Positions 27,438 through 36,817 of a stretch of DNA of 64,000 nt are shown here, piece by piece. The DNA is from B1 sp034439755 (GTDB lineage: Bacteria; Bacteroidota; Bacteroidia; UKL13-3). The notes beneath the pieces are model-generated. The model saw only the letters and a list, made by a program, of their open reading frames with translations. It searched no databases and was not told where the DNA came from. Made by a program: the position numbers and the translations under genes. The stretch lies in contig JAWXAZ010000122.1 of NCBI GenBank assembly GCA_034439755.1, positions 4,540 through 68,539 on the forward strand. The letters are read 5' to 3'. How positions within the stretch are numbered: position 1 is the first letter of the stretch; the number at the start of each line of letters is the position of its first letter.

Positions 27438-27920
27438 GTGAAGGTAAATGTTTATACAGATGGCTCTGCTAGAGGAAATCCGGGCAGGGGCGGCTATGGG
27501 GTGGTGATGATAAGTGGGCAGCACCGCAAAGAAATGAGTGCAGGGTTTAGGCATACTACCAATAACCGCATGGAGTTATTGGCTGTAATTGTGGCCATTG
27601 AATCCATGAAATTACCTAACCTTCATATTACGGTTTACACCGATAGCAAATATGTGTGCGAAGCGGTTGAAAAAAAATGGGTTTTTGCTTGGGCTCAAAA
27701 AGGCTTTATAGGCAAAAAAAATCCCGATTTATGGCGCAGGTTATTGGCCTTATATCCTAAACACCAAATTCAATTTAAGTGGATAAAAGGCCATGCCGGA
27801 CATGCCTTGAACGAGCGTTGCGATCAATTGGCAACCGAGGCAGCAGATGGAGGCAATTTGCAGGTGGATACTTGGTATGAAAACGAAAATAAAGAAAAGG
27901 GCTTGGGTTTTCCTGCGTAA
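27438..27920 (+). CDS. rnhA: Ribonuclease HI
   Basis: It cuts the RNA strand of RNA-DNA hybrids. The four catalytic acids are in place: Asp8 (VYTDGSARGNPG), Glu46 (NRMEL), Asp69 (YTDSKYVCEA) and Asp129 (NERCDQLA). The basic handle WAQKGFIGKKNPDLW is present. 160 residues is normal. The start is GTG at 27438, since no ATG precedes the first beta strand. Confidence 0.95.
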   Translation: MKVNVYTDGSARGNPGRGGYGVVMISGQHRKEMSAGFRHTTNNRMELLAVIVAIESMKLPNLHITVYTDSKYVCEAVEKKWVFAWAQKGFIGKKNPDLWRRLLALYPKHQIQFKWIKGHAGHALNERCDQLATEAADGGNLQVDTWYENENKEKGLGFPA

Positions 27921-27983
27921 GTGGGGATTGGTGCCAGCATTGAGGTTGTGGCAATTTGACTCTAATTTGTGTCATTTTTTTCT

Positions 27984-28015
27984 TTGCGAAAATTTGTTAT
28001 CTTTGTTATATATAA
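27984..28015 (+). promoter_or_regulatory. Clear Bacteroidota promoter, TTG-N21-TATCTTTG
   Basis: TTG at 27984-27986 and TATCTTTG at 28008-28015, 21 bp apart, fit the TTG/TAnnTTTG consensus well. It lies 14 bp before the universal stress gene ATG at 28029, so that ATG, not any earlier one, is the start. Confidence 0.7.
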
Positions 28016-28028
28016 AACACCACGTACC

Positions 28029-28868
28029 ATGTTGAAAATACTGGTTCCTACCGACTATTCGCCCGAGGCAAAAAACGCTTGTTTATATGCCTATCATTTT
28101 GCTCTGTTTACCAATAGCACTTTGGTCTTGTACCATGCCATTCCAGCAGTTATGGCGGTTACCGACATTCCCTACGAGAATTATTATTTAGACGAAGTAG
28201 AGGAAAAAGATTTGTTGCTGAGTGCATTTCAACAGCTCCTTGTAGAAAACGATTTGCACCCAAACGCCATACAAATAGAAGCCCATGTTGATTTGCAAAA
28301 CGTAATTTCTTATGGCATCAAAAATGCATGTGAAATACACCAATGCGACCTTATTATTTTGGGTACTCATGGTGCCAGCGGTTTTAGAAAAATATTCTTA
28401 GGAAGCAATACGGCTCAATTGATTTCGGAAGCCAAAACCCCTGTCATTGCTGTACCTAAAGCATATCGGTTCGAACCGATTTATCATTTAATCTATGCTT
28501 CTGATTTAGAAAATCTGGAGGAAGAGTTGGGTATTTTGGTGCCTTTTGCAGAGGTCTTTCATGCAGCACTTGAAATATTTTATTTTGATTATGCTGGTCC
28601 AGAAAGTGAGCAGCTAATTTTAGATGCAGAGCAGTTCATTTTTGAACACATGTATAAAAATATTAAGCTCAATATTAAAAAGGGAAGCATCCATTTGTCC
28701 ATTGCAGAAAACTTAAAAAGGCAAATCAATACCAACAATACGCAAATGCTGGTTATGGTGCGTGCAGAACACAGCTGGATTCAAAAATTGATGCTAAGTA
28801 GCAACTCCCAAAAAATGGTTTTAGACCCAGGACTTCCAATTTTGGTCTTACATAAAACTGCCAATTAA
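28029..28868 (+). CDS. Universal stress protein, two UspA domains
   Basis: 279 residues. The N-terminal domain opens MLKILVPTDYSPEAKNA and has the complete ATP loop GTHGASGFRKIFLGSN, with the canonical G-x2-G-x9-G-S spacing. The C-terminal domain (about 145-279) is diverged. It is cytoplasmic. It differs from the 13.0-kb paralogue by its intact ATP loop, so the two may differ in nucleotide binding. Own promoter upstream, hairpin terminator downstream. One palindromic motif copy (GGTTCGAACC, 28468) lies at the domain joint. Confidence 0.9.
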   Translation: MLKILVPTDYSPEAKNACLYAYHFALFTNSTLVLYHAIPAVMAVTDIPYENYYLDEVEEKDLLLSAFQQLLVENDLHPNAIQIEAHVDLQNVISYGIKNACEIHQCDLIILGTHGASGFRKIFLGSNTAQLISEAKTPVIAVPKAYRFEPIYHLIYASDLENLEEELGILVPFAEVFHAALEIFYFDYAGPESEQLILDAEQFIFEHMYKNIKLNIKKGSIHLSIAENLKRQINTNNTQMLVMVRAEHSWIQKLMLSSNSQKMVLDPGLPILVLHKTAN

Positions 28869-28892
28869 TTATATTCGCCGGCACTCATAAAT

Positions 28893-28911
28893 CAGCCTAT
28901 TAGGCTGTTTT
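28893..28911 (+). terminator. Terminator hairpin CAGCC-TATTA-GGCTG plus T-run
   Basis: A short GC stem followed by TTTTCTT, 25 bp after the universal stress gene stop codon. Confidence 0.6.
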
Positions 28912-28941
28912 CTTAACAATAATTACGCTCGGCATTGCCAA

Positions 28942-29808
28942 TTAAACTGCTTTCTGCAAAAATTGAAGGATGCGCGCATTTACCTTATCGGCCGATTCTA
29001 TTTGAACAAAATGTCCGCTATGGGGAATCAATTCAAGTTCGCAATTTGGGATTAATGCCGCGGCTTTTTTAGCCAATTTCTCTGTGGTTTCTGATACGTG
29101 CATAAGCTTGTTTGGTATAAAAGCATCGTGCTTGCCAAAAATAATTAAGCTAGGTTGCATCAGCTCTTTGAGGAAAGGAACCACTTGCTCATCTAACATG
29201 GCTTCAATGTTTTTTTGCACCATTTTTCGCCAATACTTTCCACTTTCGCCACTCATTAATTTATGCAAATCGCTAATGATGTGCTTGGCATCTTTTTTTT
29301 GTTCGTTGTAATAACTGTTCTGAATGGCTGCCTCTAAACTCATGGCATCGCCATACATTAATGCACCCAAACTCAACATACTTTTCATAATGGTTTTTTC
29401 AAAATCAGAATAAAACTCCAAGCCACTTGCACCCAATAACACCAAGCGATCAACCAATTGCGGATAGCGCAAGGCTATTAACAAAGAAACGTGTCCGCCC
29501 ATGCTATGTCCCACCAAAACCACCTTGCTTAAATTCATTTCTTGAATAAAACGTGCCACACTTTCGGCATAAAAAATTAAGGTAAAAGGATAATCGCCAC
29601 GCGACGATAAACCATTGCCGGGCAGGTCTATGGCCACACAGCGTGCATGGTCTTTTAAGAAATCTATATTGTGTTTAAAAACCGGAATATAATTGGCAAG
29701 TCCATGAATAAACAGCAGGGTATATTGGCCACTGCCTTCATCGCAATAGGCAATTTCTATATTTGAACCTATATTGCACTGCTTTACTGGGTAAGGATAT
29801 TTGATCAT
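28942..29808 (-). CDS. Alpha/beta hydrolase
   Basis: 288 residues with an alpha/beta-hydrolase fold: oxyanion HG in LLFIHGLANYIPVF, nucleophile elbow VGHSMGGHVSLL (Ser near 101), acid in IIFGKHDAFIPNK, and His in PHSGHFVQIE. No signal peptide, so cytoplasmic. It resembles esterase/lipase or C-C bond hydrolases; the substrate is unknown. It converges with the universal stress gene and diverges from the glycosyltransferase gene. Confidence 0.88.
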   Translation of the reverse strand: MIKYPYPVKQCNIGSNIEIAYCDEGSGQYTLLFIHGLANYIPVFKHNIDFLKDHARCVAIDLPGNGLSSRGDYPFTLIFYAESVARFIQEMNLSKVVLVGHSMGGHVSLLIALRYPQLVDRLVLLGASGLEFYSDFEKTIMKSMLSLGALMYGDAMSLEAAIQNSYYNEQKKDAKHIISDLHKLMSGESGKYWRKMVQKNIEAMLDEQVVPFLKELMQPSLIIFGKHDAFIPNKLMHVSETTEKLAKKAAALIPNCELELIPHSGHFVQIESADKVNARILQFLQKAV

Positions 29809-29829
29809 TTGTAGGGCGAGTATAAAGCT

Positions 29830-29837
29830 TATATTTG
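29830..29837 (+). promoter_or_regulatory. -7 element TATATTTG before glycosyltransferase 9 gene
   Basis: It matches TAnnTTTG. It overlaps the earliest possible TTG start at 29835, so translation must begin later, at TTG 29853. Confidence 0.5.
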
Positions 29838-29852
29838 AAGAAAAATCTGACT

Positions 29853-30803
29853 TTGCAAAAAAAGATTCTCATTCTACGTTTTAGTTCTATTGGCGACATT
29901 GTATTAACCACGCCTGTAGTGCGTTGTCTTAAACAGCAATTGGGAAATATTGAATTGCATTACTTAAGCAAAGCGGCCTTTGCTCCTATTTTAGCCAGCA
30001 ATCCATATATTGATAAAATTATAGTATTAGATAAACATCCCATTCAAATGGGACTTTTTCTAAGGCAAGAAAAGTATGATTTGGTGATAGACTTGCACCA
30101 CAATTTGCGCACGGCTATGATAAAGGCAGCATTAGGCGTGGAGGCGCATTCTTTTCCTAAGCTAAACATAGAAAAGTTTTTGATGGTTAACTTTAAAATT
30201 AACCAGCTACCACCCCTTCATATTGTGGATAGATACCTATCTACCACCAAGCATTTGGGCGTGGTGAATGATGCTATGGGATTAGATTATTTTATCCCAA
30301 AGGAAGATGAGTTGGAGAATTTGTTTGGGTTCAAACCGAAAGAAAAAGAATACTATACTTGGGCAATTGGTGCGCAACATTTTACCAAGCGTTTGCCCAA
30401 TGATAGGATTATTGAAAAGGCCAAAAAATTATCGCATCCTGTGGTGTTGTTAGGAGGCAAAGAAGATGTTGTTAATGCGGCAGAAATTGAGGCAGCTTTG
30501 GGCCAAAATTGCGTAAATTTCTGCGGTAAAATTAGCCTGAACCAATCGGCTTGGTTGGTAAAAAATAGCTTGCATTTATTCACCAACGATACGGGTTTGA
30601 TGCACATTGCGGCCGCTTTAAAAGTGCCTACAACTTCCTTTTGGGGCAATACCTTGCCGGCCTTTGGCATGACACCCTATTATGGCAAGCATAACATTGC
30701 GCATGATATCGTTGAAAACAACAATTTACCTTGTCGCCCATGCAGCAAAATTGGCTATCAAAAATGTCCGAAAGGTCACTTTAATTGTATGAATAATCTT
30801 TAG
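29853..30803 (+). CDS. Glycosyltransferase family 9 (heptosyltransferase-like)
   Basis: Probably adds a heptose or similar sugar to lipopolysaccharide core at the inner membrane. Seen: KKILILRFSSIGDIVLTTPVVR (opening strand-loop), VIDLHHNLRTAMI, and the donor-binding end TNDTGLMHIAAALKVPTTSFWG. Four cysteines close the protein (LPCRPC, KCPKGHFNCM), a feature of some family members. No ATG lies near the first strand. TTG 29853 is preferred to TTG 29835, which overlaps the promoter. Confidence 0.87.
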   Translation: MQKKILILRFSSIGDIVLTTPVVRCLKQQLGNIELHYLSKAAFAPILASNPYIDKIIVLDKHPIQMGLFLRQEKYDLVIDLHHNLRTAMIKAALGVEAHSFPKLNIEKFLMVNFKINQLPPLHIVDRYLSTTKHLGVVNDAMGLDYFIPKEDELENLFGFKPKEKEYYTWAIGAQHFTKRLPNDRIIEKAKKLSHPVVLLGGKEDVVNAAEIEAALGQNCVNFCGKISLNQSAWLVKNSLHLFTNDTGLMHIAAALKVPTTSFWGNTLPAFGMTPYYGKHNIAHDIVENNNLPCRPCSKIGYQKCPKGHFNCMNNL

Positions 30804-30880
30804 AAGAAAAAGGTTTTAAGCAGGTGCATTTATCTAATGACATGCTTTAACACAACTTAATACGCATCTATAAAAAATCC

Positions 30881-32083
30881 TTAATCAATATAGTCTTGCA
30901 GGTAGGCAAATTTTTCCATCAATTTTCCTCCAGAGGCAATGGTAGCATGTTCAATAATTTGCTCTTCGTCTGCATCTAATAAACAAGGCAAAACGTGTCG
31001 AACCAACTGCTCGCCAAACTCTATACTGGCATCGAAAGGCAGCTCGCAAGGCAGATTAGACACCGCTTGCACGTCTACCACATTGGGTTGAAAAGGCGCC
31101 ACCTCTTTCTCTGAATACACATTGTAACCATAGAAAGGATTGAGTATGGTAGAGCTTCTAATGGTGCTAGGCACCGGACCCGGAATATCGCAGGTTATAT
31201 CAGAAATTATTTTGATTCTAAAATCGCTGTTTTTAATTTCTTCGTGCGTAAAAAATGGCTCAATTCCTGGTTTCCAAAACACGGCATTAATCATGATATC
31301 AGCTCGCTTGGCATACAAACCAAAACACGATTTATAATCTTCGGGATGCTTGTAAAAATCAGACTTATCCCAGTTGCGTCCATCTTTGCGTTCGTAATAA
31401 TCTTCGCTGCGCAAGTGCACAAAAATAGGACGGTTATAATCGTCTTCTAAAAACTCTTGCTGACTAACCTGGTGTATTTTTAATTTCCTTAAAAACTCAA
31501 TGCTGCCGTGTGCTACGCGGCCATCGCCGCAAACAACTATACGTATAGGCGGAATTTTTAAGCCTTTATATTGGTTCAGCAATTCCTCATAATTCTTTAA
31601 TTCATTAGCAGGTTTAAGTGTGTAGTAAGCATATTTTTTGCCCAACATTAACAAGGCATAATGCGTACCCACAATTCCGGCAAATCGGCCAAATCCGATA
31701 ATTCTGTTGCCTGCATCCCACACCAAGGTTTCGTAATCTACCAAGGTAATATTTTTGGCAATAATGGCCCTCAACAAGCCACGGTTGTGCGCTTGCTTTT
31801 TGATGGTATGCGAGAAAAATAAATACGTTTTATTGGGAATTAATTGATCGATGGGCACTTCTTTTACCCCCAATAAAATATCACATTCGCTTAAATCTTC
31901 CTTCAATTCTATGCCCGCTGCCAAGTATTCTTCGTCAGAAAAACACCTAAAAGGCGAGGGCTGAACCAAGACTTTTGTATCTGGAAAATACTTATGTAAT
32001 TCAATGCAATGCTCCGGTGTAAGCGGCGTGCGCAAGTCCTCTGGCTTTTTGCCTTCTCTTACTATCCCAATTATTTTTGCCAT
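30881..32083 (-). CDS. Saccharopine/alanine dehydrogenase-like oxidoreductase
   Basis: 400 residues of the AlaDH/PNT and lysine-forming saccharopine dehydrogenase group. The N-terminal domain has GIVREGKKPEDLRTPLTPEH with the substrate-binding Arg and Lys, then FFSHTIKKQ. A Rossmann domain follows (IRIVVCGDGRVAHGSIEFL, about residue 178). The DITCDIPGPVPST block near 300 is typical of saccharopine-dehydrogenase homologues. It is probably NAD-dependent amine chemistry linked to lysine; the direction and exact substrate are not shown. It lies 5 bp after dnaG, likely co-transcribed. Confidence 0.85.
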   Translation of the reverse strand: MAKIIGIVREGKKPEDLRTPLTPEHCIELHKYFPDTKVLVQPSPFRCFSDEEYLAAGIELKEDLSECDILLGVKEVPIDQLIPNKTYLFFSHTIKKQAHNRGLLRAIIAKNITLVDYETLVWDAGNRIIGFGRFAGIVGTHYALLMLGKKYAYYTLKPANELKNYEELLNQYKGLKIPPIRIVVCGDGRVAHGSIEFLRKLKIHQVSQQEFLEDDYNRPIFVHLRSEDYYERKDGRNWDKSDFYKHPEDYKSCFGLYAKRADIMINAVFWKPGIEPFFTHEEIKNSDFRIKIISDITCDIPGPVPSTIRSSTILNPFYGYNVYSEKEVAPFQPNVVDVQAVSNLPCELPFDASIEFGEQLVRHVLPCLLDADEEQIIEHATIASGGKLMEKFAYLQDYID

Positions 32084-32088
32084 AATTC

Positions 32089-34017
32089 TTAGTGTAAAAT
32101 TACTGCCCCAATTTTATGAGAGAGTATTTGTTGCTTTTCCTTTAGCAGCTTATACACTTCCATATTTAAGTGCAGGTCTTGTTCCAAATTATTATCTTGA
32201 GCGTCTTTTAATTCTTGCTGAACTTGATCCAATAATTTATTTAATTGATGTTTTTCTAAATACAACAAAGCAGAGGTAATATCCTTCATAAAAATATCAT
32301 CTGGATCTTCCATAATAATGTCGTACTTACTAACCCAACGTTTGCTCATTTCATGCATCACCGTAAGCAGACCAGCCGCGGCAGAAGAAATAATTGGGTT
32401 TACATGTTGGGTAAAAGTTTGGGCGTTAAATTCCTCTTCTTTTACCAAATAAGCCTTAAATTCGTTTAACAACAAACGCATCACTTCGTGCTCAAAAACT
32501 ACCTCATCGGCATCCATTTTCTGAACTATAAAATCGGCAATATTTCTATACCCTTCTGCGGGCTTATGTCCGTGTAAAATCAATAACTTTATTACATACT
32601 GCTCCTGGTCGTACCGCGGCGAATCCAGCATGATTTGCGCCAGTTCTTCCTCGTGTGGCACATCCCTTGGTTCAGCACTAATCCATTCTTTTTCTTTGGC
32701 TGTTAAGAACCCATTTCTACTTTTATTTAACTCGGTAATGAGCAATTGCTCATTCATATCTAGCAAGGCCGCACACTCACGTATAAACGCCATGCGCTTA
32801 ATGCCATCCGGAATCTTGCTAATGCTTTCTACAATATCGCGGGTAACTTGCGCTTTCTTTAGAGGATCATGTGCTGCATCTTGCAACAAAAGGTTGACCT
32901 TAAACAAGATAAAATCGCGGGTTTCTTTAACCAAATATTGTTGAAAGGCCTCTGCTCCTACTTTCTTTGAATATGAATCTGGATCGTTGCCATCTGGGAA
33001 CAGCAACACCTTAACATTTAACCCTTGCTCCAACAACATATCAATACCGCGCAAACTGGCTTTAATACCCGCTGCGTCGCCATCGTATAAAACAGTTACA
33101 TTGTCGGTATGCCGCTTAATAAGCCTAATTTGATTTTCTGTTAAAGAAGTACCACTAGAGGCCACCACATTTTCTACCCCAGATTGATGCATAGAAATTA
33201 CATCGGTATAACCCTCCACCAAATACACAAAATCGTTTTGCCTAATGGCATTTTTGGCAAAAAACAACCCATATAATTCATTGCTTTTATGATACAGCAA
33301 GGTCTCTGGCGAGTTCACATATTTGGCACTCTTCTCATCCTTTTTTAGCTGCCTGCCAGCAAAGGCAATTACCTTTCCGGTTGCGCCATGAATTACAAAC
33401 ATCACCCGGCCGCGGTAGGCATCATACAGCTTTCCTTGGTCGTTTTGTTTAACCAATCCGCCCTTTACCAGAAGCTCAGAATTATATTGCTTATTAAGCG
33501 CCTCGTTGGTAAAGTGATCCCAACTATCGTGGCTATAACCCAACTTAAACTTTTTAATAATATCGGTTCTAAATCCACGCTCTTCGAAATAAGAAAGGCC
33601 AATGTTTTTTCCCTCCTCACTCTCCCACAATTCTTGTTCAAAATAATCGGCCACCCAATTGTTTAGAATTTGCAAACTCTCTTTTTCTGAACGCAATGCA
33701 CGCTCTTGGTCTATGTTTACATTCTCCTGCTGTGGCCAGTCGATGCGATAGCGTTCAGCCAAATTTTTGAGCGCCTCAATATAACCGAGGTTATCGTGCT
33801 CCATGATAAAATTAACCGCATTGCCGGCCTTTCCACAACCAAAGCACTTATAAATACCCTTGGCTGGTGAAACAGAAAAAGAGGGCGTTTTTTCATTGTG
33901 AAACGGACACAAGCCACTGAGGTTTGCTCCCCGCCTTTTTAGTCGCACAACATCGCTCACCACCTCCTCAATATTGGCCGCGTTTAATATTTCTTCTATT
34001 TTACTTTGTGGTATCAA
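32089..34017 (-). CDS. dnaG: DNA primase DnaG
   Basis: It makes RNA primers at the replication fork. The zinc-binding domain has C37-x2-H40-x17-C58-x2-C61. The TOPRIM catalytic core follows (VYLVEGYTDVISMHQSG with the metal-binding Glu; LYDGDAAGIKASLRGIDML), then a C-terminal DnaB-interacting region (about 450-642). 642 residues is normal. The start overlaps no other gene. Confidence 0.96.
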   Translation of the reverse strand: MIPQSKIEEILNAANIEEVVSDVVRLKRRGANLSGLCPFHNEKTPSFSVSPAKGIYKCFGCGKAGNAVNFIMEHDNLGYIEALKNLAERYRIDWPQQENVNIDQERALRSEKESLQILNNWVADYFEQELWESEEGKNIGLSYFEERGFRTDIIKKFKLGYSHDSWDHFTNEALNKQYNSELLVKGGLVKQNDQGKLYDAYRGRVMFVIHGATGKVIAFAGRQLKKDEKSAKYVNSPETLLYHKSNELYGLFFAKNAIRQNDFVYLVEGYTDVISMHQSGVENVVASSGTSLTENQIRLIKRHTDNVTVLYDGDAAGIKASLRGIDMLLEQGLNVKVLLFPDGNDPDSYSKKVGAEAFQQYLVKETRDFILFKVNLLLQDAAHDPLKKAQVTRDIVESISKIPDGIKRMAFIRECAALLDMNEQLLITELNKSRNGFLTAKEKEWISAEPRDVPHEEELAQIMLDSPRYDQEQYVIKLLILHGHKPAEGYRNIADFIVQKMDADEVVFEHEVMRLLLNEFKAYLVKEEEFNAQTFTQHVNPIISSAAAGLLTVMHEMSKRWVSKYDIIMEDPDDIFMKDITSALLYLEKHQLNKLLDQVQQELKDAQDNNLEQDLHLNMEVYKLLKEKQQILSHKIGAVILH

Positions 34018-34130
34018 ATGGTGCCGAAGATAGTATTTTTTGAGATAGGCTTAAAACATAAAAATAGCGTTTTTCCAATTCGTAAAAAATTGCCGATTTT
34101 TTCTCTTTAACTAAAATTGTAATTTTGAGC

Positions 34131-34803
34131 ATGCACAAGTTACAAGTAAGAACCGTTAATCTAACCCGGTACGTTAGCCCCCTGCGGGAGGGAGGTTCTA
34201 TGCCTCATTTGGCAGAGGCCGATGACGGTTTTTTGTATGTGGTAAAATTTAGAGGAAGCTTTTGGCCGAACCGAAGGCGATGAAGAAATTCAGGATTTAC
34301 TTAAAGCAAGCACCGGCCTTAATTTGGCCTTGCATTTTTTTTCAGGCTCAATCAGCTACGACCCCTTGGTGGGCGCTGTGGATACCTTGTTGGCCTCACA
34401 AATTGGTTGGCTCAATAACCTGCTTATGAACATGGACCGCGCAGTGCGTAGTACCAATATGCTCATGTGGAACAAAGAACTTTGGTTAATAGACCACGGT
34501 GCAGCCTTATATTTTCATCATGCTGACAATATTTGGGATCAGAAAGCAAGCCAAAATTTCGGTTTGATCCAAAAACATGTTTTACTGCAACTAGCCACCC
34601 GCATGGCCGAGGCACATGAAATTGGCAGGATTGCGCTTACAGAAGAAAAAATAAAAGTCATTACCGCATTAATTTCAGGTGCCTGAATTGAGAGCGATTT
34701 AATTTATCCCAGCATAGCAGAACAGCGCAATGCCTATACACAATATTTGGTTCAGCGCATTCACCAATTTGGCCACATTTTAAAGGAGGTAGGCCATGGA
34801 TAA
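34131..34803 (+). pseudogene. Decayed HipA-like kinase (HipA_2 type)
   Basis: ATG at 34131 reads MHKLQVRTVNLTRYVSPL and MPHLAEADDGFLYVVKFRG, the usual opening of this family. Near 34252-34262 the frame jumps straight to EAFGRTEGDEEIQDLLKAS, so the ATP-binding middle (I estimate about 50 residues) has been lost with a frame change. The kinase core continues (ALHFFSGSISYDPLV, NTDR-equivalent MNMDRAVRSTNMLMW, WLIDHGAALYFHH) to an in-frame TGA at 34684-34686. The same frame then runs on to TAA 34801-34803. Deletion, frameshift and nonsense make it inactive. Confidence 0.8.
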
Positions 34804-35176
34804 TTACCTGTTTGAGTATGCTGTTATTCGCTTTATGCCAAAAGTAGAACGCCAAGAATTCATCAATGTAGGCGTAATTTTATTTTGCAAAGACTTGGGT
34901 TATTTGCAACTTAAATACCATTAGCATGCCCATAAAATTTTGGCCTTAGCACCACAATTTGAGGTGGCAGAAATTGAACAAAATTTACTGGCCTTTCATA
35001 AAATTTGTATAGGAGAAACCAGCGGTGGACCAATTGGAGAACTGTCATCTGCCGAACGATTTCGTTGGCTCACAGCCACCCGCAGCAACATTCTTCAAAG
35101 CTCCAAAGTGCATCCAGGTCTTTGCAAAAATCCAGCATTAGCACTCGAGAAATTGTTTTTAGATTTGGCAGGATGA
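34796..35176 (+). pseudogene. DUF3037 protein gene with in-frame stop
   Basis: ATG at 34796 overlaps the end of the kinase frame (ATGGATAA), the coupling seen when HipA-like kinases pair with DUF3037 proteins. The frame reads MDNYLFEYAVIRFMPKVER and FINVGVILFCKDLGYL, then meets TAG at 34922-34924. It continues in the same frame (KILALAPQFEVAEIEQNL, RFRWLTATRSNILQ, LEKLFLDLAG) to TGA at 35174. A single nonsense change splits an otherwise intact gene; the 3' part alone (from 34940) is unlikely to be expressed as a protein. Confidence 0.8.
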
Positions 35177-35249
35177 GGTTGAAGAAAAAAGCTCAAAAAT
35201 GGCGTGTAATTTTTTGTGTTGGTTCTAGTTTTTTTTGGCATAAACTGGC

Positions 35250-35304
35250 TAAAATATTAGCTATTTTACATCAAAATGGGTATATTTGTTTAATATATTA
35301 GCTA
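35250..35304 (+). promoter_or_regulatory. hipBA promoter with paired operator candidates
   Basis: TAnnTTTG element TATATTTG is at 35281-35288. Flanking it are two copies of ATATTAGCTA (35254-35263 and 35295-35304), 41 bp apart, about four helical turns. The first sits in an inverted repeat TAAAATA-TTAGC-TATTTTA (35250-35268). HipB proteins repress their own operon by binding paired palindromes, so these are reasonable HipB sites. Confidence 0.5.
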
Positions 35305-35309
35305 AAAAT

Positions 35310-35597
35310 ATGAGATTTGGAGTCGATAAAATTCCCAGTGATTTGCTGATTGATATTGCAAGCAATCACAGAACATTGAGGAAGCAAATGGGGTATTCTC
35401 AAAGCGAGTTGGCAAGGCGTTCTGGGGTTTCATTGGGCAGTTTAAAGCGCTTTGAGTTAAGCGGACAAATATCTTTGGAATCACTCTTAAAATTGGCTCA
35501 TCTCTTAGGGCATTTAAACGATTTCGAAAAATTGCTAAACCCAATTCCTAATTTGTCTGAGATTGAAAAATTATTTAGTGATAAAACCAGAGCCTAA
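35310..35597 (+). CDS. hipB: HipB-like antitoxin, XRE family
   Basis: 95 residues from ATG 35310. A Cro/C1 helix-turn-helix spans about residues 18-65 (LRKQMGYSQSELARRSGVSLGSLKRFE without gaps in the HTH pattern). The C-terminal tail (LNPIPNLSEIEKLFSDKTRA) is short and polar. It should bind operator DNA and neutralise HipA. Its stop overlaps the hipA start (TAATG). A TTG 24 bp upstream lies in the -7 element, so it is not the start. Confidence 0.88.
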   Translation: MRFGVDKIPSDLLIDIASNHRTLRKQMGYSQSELARRSGVSLGSLKRFELSGQISLESLLKLAHLLGHLNDFEKLLNPIPNLSEIEKLFSDKTRA

Positions 35598-36817
35598 TGG
35601 AGCAAATAAAAAAATTATTGGTATCAATTAGGTTAGCCAATGAAGAAGTCTCTTTAGGCGAGCTGGTAAGTGAAAGCAAAGGAATTTATTTCAAATATTT
35701 TCCAAGTTTTATTGAAAGAGGGATACAGATTTCTCCTTTTAAACTTAAACTTGGTGCAGAAATTAGACAAGCAGATGCACTGCCATTTGATGGCTTGTTT
35801 GGCGTATTTGCCGATTCAATGCCAGACGGTTGGGGCCGATTATTATTGGATAGAGCATTAGCCGAAAAGGGTATTAGAAACGCTAACTTGTCATTGTTAA
35901 ATCGTTTGGCATTTGTTGGTAGCAAAGGCATGGGTGCTTTAACATATAGGCCAGAGATGGAAATAGAACATTTGCTGAGATTTGAATTTGAATTGGATGC
36001 TATTGCTTCATCTAGCAAACAAGTTTTGGAAGGATTAGAAAGTAAGGTGATAGATAAATTATTTGCCTTGGGTGGCTCATCGGGCGGTGCCCGACCAAAG
36101 ATATTAGTTGCTTTTAATAATATAACAAAAGAGATAATAGGTTCAGACCAAATCTTGCCTATAGGGTTTGAGCACTGGTTGATAAAATTTCCATCTTCTA
36201 ACGATAGTATTGACATCGCCAATATAGAATTTTCATATTATAAAATGGCCTTAGATGCAGGTATAGAAATGAGTGAATGCCGCTTATTTACTGGCGAATC
36301 TAATAAGCAATATTTTGGCACTAAGCGTTTTGATAGAGTTGGAAAATCGTGTATACATATGCATTCAGCAGCTGGAATTATGCATGATAATTTTAGGCAA
36401 AGTAATTTAGATTATGGTAACCTCATGGATTGTGCCTTTAAACTAGAAAATGATGTAATAGCTTATGAAAAAATATTGCGTTTGGCAGCCTTTAATGTTT
36501 TTGCGCACAACAGAGACGATCATAGTAAAAACTTTTCATTTTTGATGAATTCCGATGGCATTTGGCGCGCTGCACCAGCTTATGATTTAACATTTTCTTC
36601 ATCGAGTCATGGCATGCACAGCACCATGATTGCCGGTGAGAGCGCCAACCCCACCAAAAAAAATTTAATAGATTTAGGCAGATATTTTAAAGTAAATAAT
36701 TCGAAAAAAATCATTGATCAGGTTTACAACGTGGTACAAAATTGGCGCTTTTACGCAGAAAAATCTGGGGTTGGAAAACAATCTATAAAAAGAATTGAAT
36801 CGGTAATTGTCAAGTGA
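35597..36817 (+). CDS. hipA: HipA-family serine/threonine kinase toxin
   Basis: 406 residues: an N-terminal HipA domain (about 5-100; PFDGLFGVFADSMPDGWGRLLLDRAL) and a C-terminal kinase (about 150-380). The glycine-rich loop GGSSGGARPK and LIKFP Lys are present, and NRDDHSKNF near residue 305 carries the catalytic Asp307. APAYDLTFS follows as the metal-binding motif. All key residues are intact. In the known E. coli system HipA phosphorylates glutamyl-tRNA synthetase and causes dormancy; the target here is inferred. It is coupled to hipB. Confidence 0.92.
   Translation: MEQIKKLLVSIRLANEEVSLGELVSESKGIYFKYFPSFIERGIQISPFKLKLGAEIRQADALPFDGLFGVFADSMPDGWGRLLLDRALAEKGIRNANLSLLNRLAFVGSKGMGALTYRPEMEIEHLLRFEFELDAIASSSKQVLEGLESKVIDKLFALGGSSGGARPKILVAFNNITKEIIGSDQILPIGFEHWLIKFPSSNDSIDIANIEFSYYKMALDAGIEMSECRLFTGESNKQYFGTKRFDRVGKSCIHMHSAAGIMHDNFRQSNLDYGNLMDCAFKLENDVIAYEKILRLAAFNVFAHNRDDHSKNFSFLMNSDGIWRAAPAYDLTFSSSSHGMHSTMIAGESANPTKKNLIDLGRYFKVNNSKKIIDQVYNVVQNWRFYAEKSGVGKQSIKRIESVIVK

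Noticed and set aside
27969..28028. Upstream extension of the 28.0-kb universal stress gene
   Set aside because: The extension covers the promoter at 27984-28015; the family opening MLKILVPTDYS begins at 28029.
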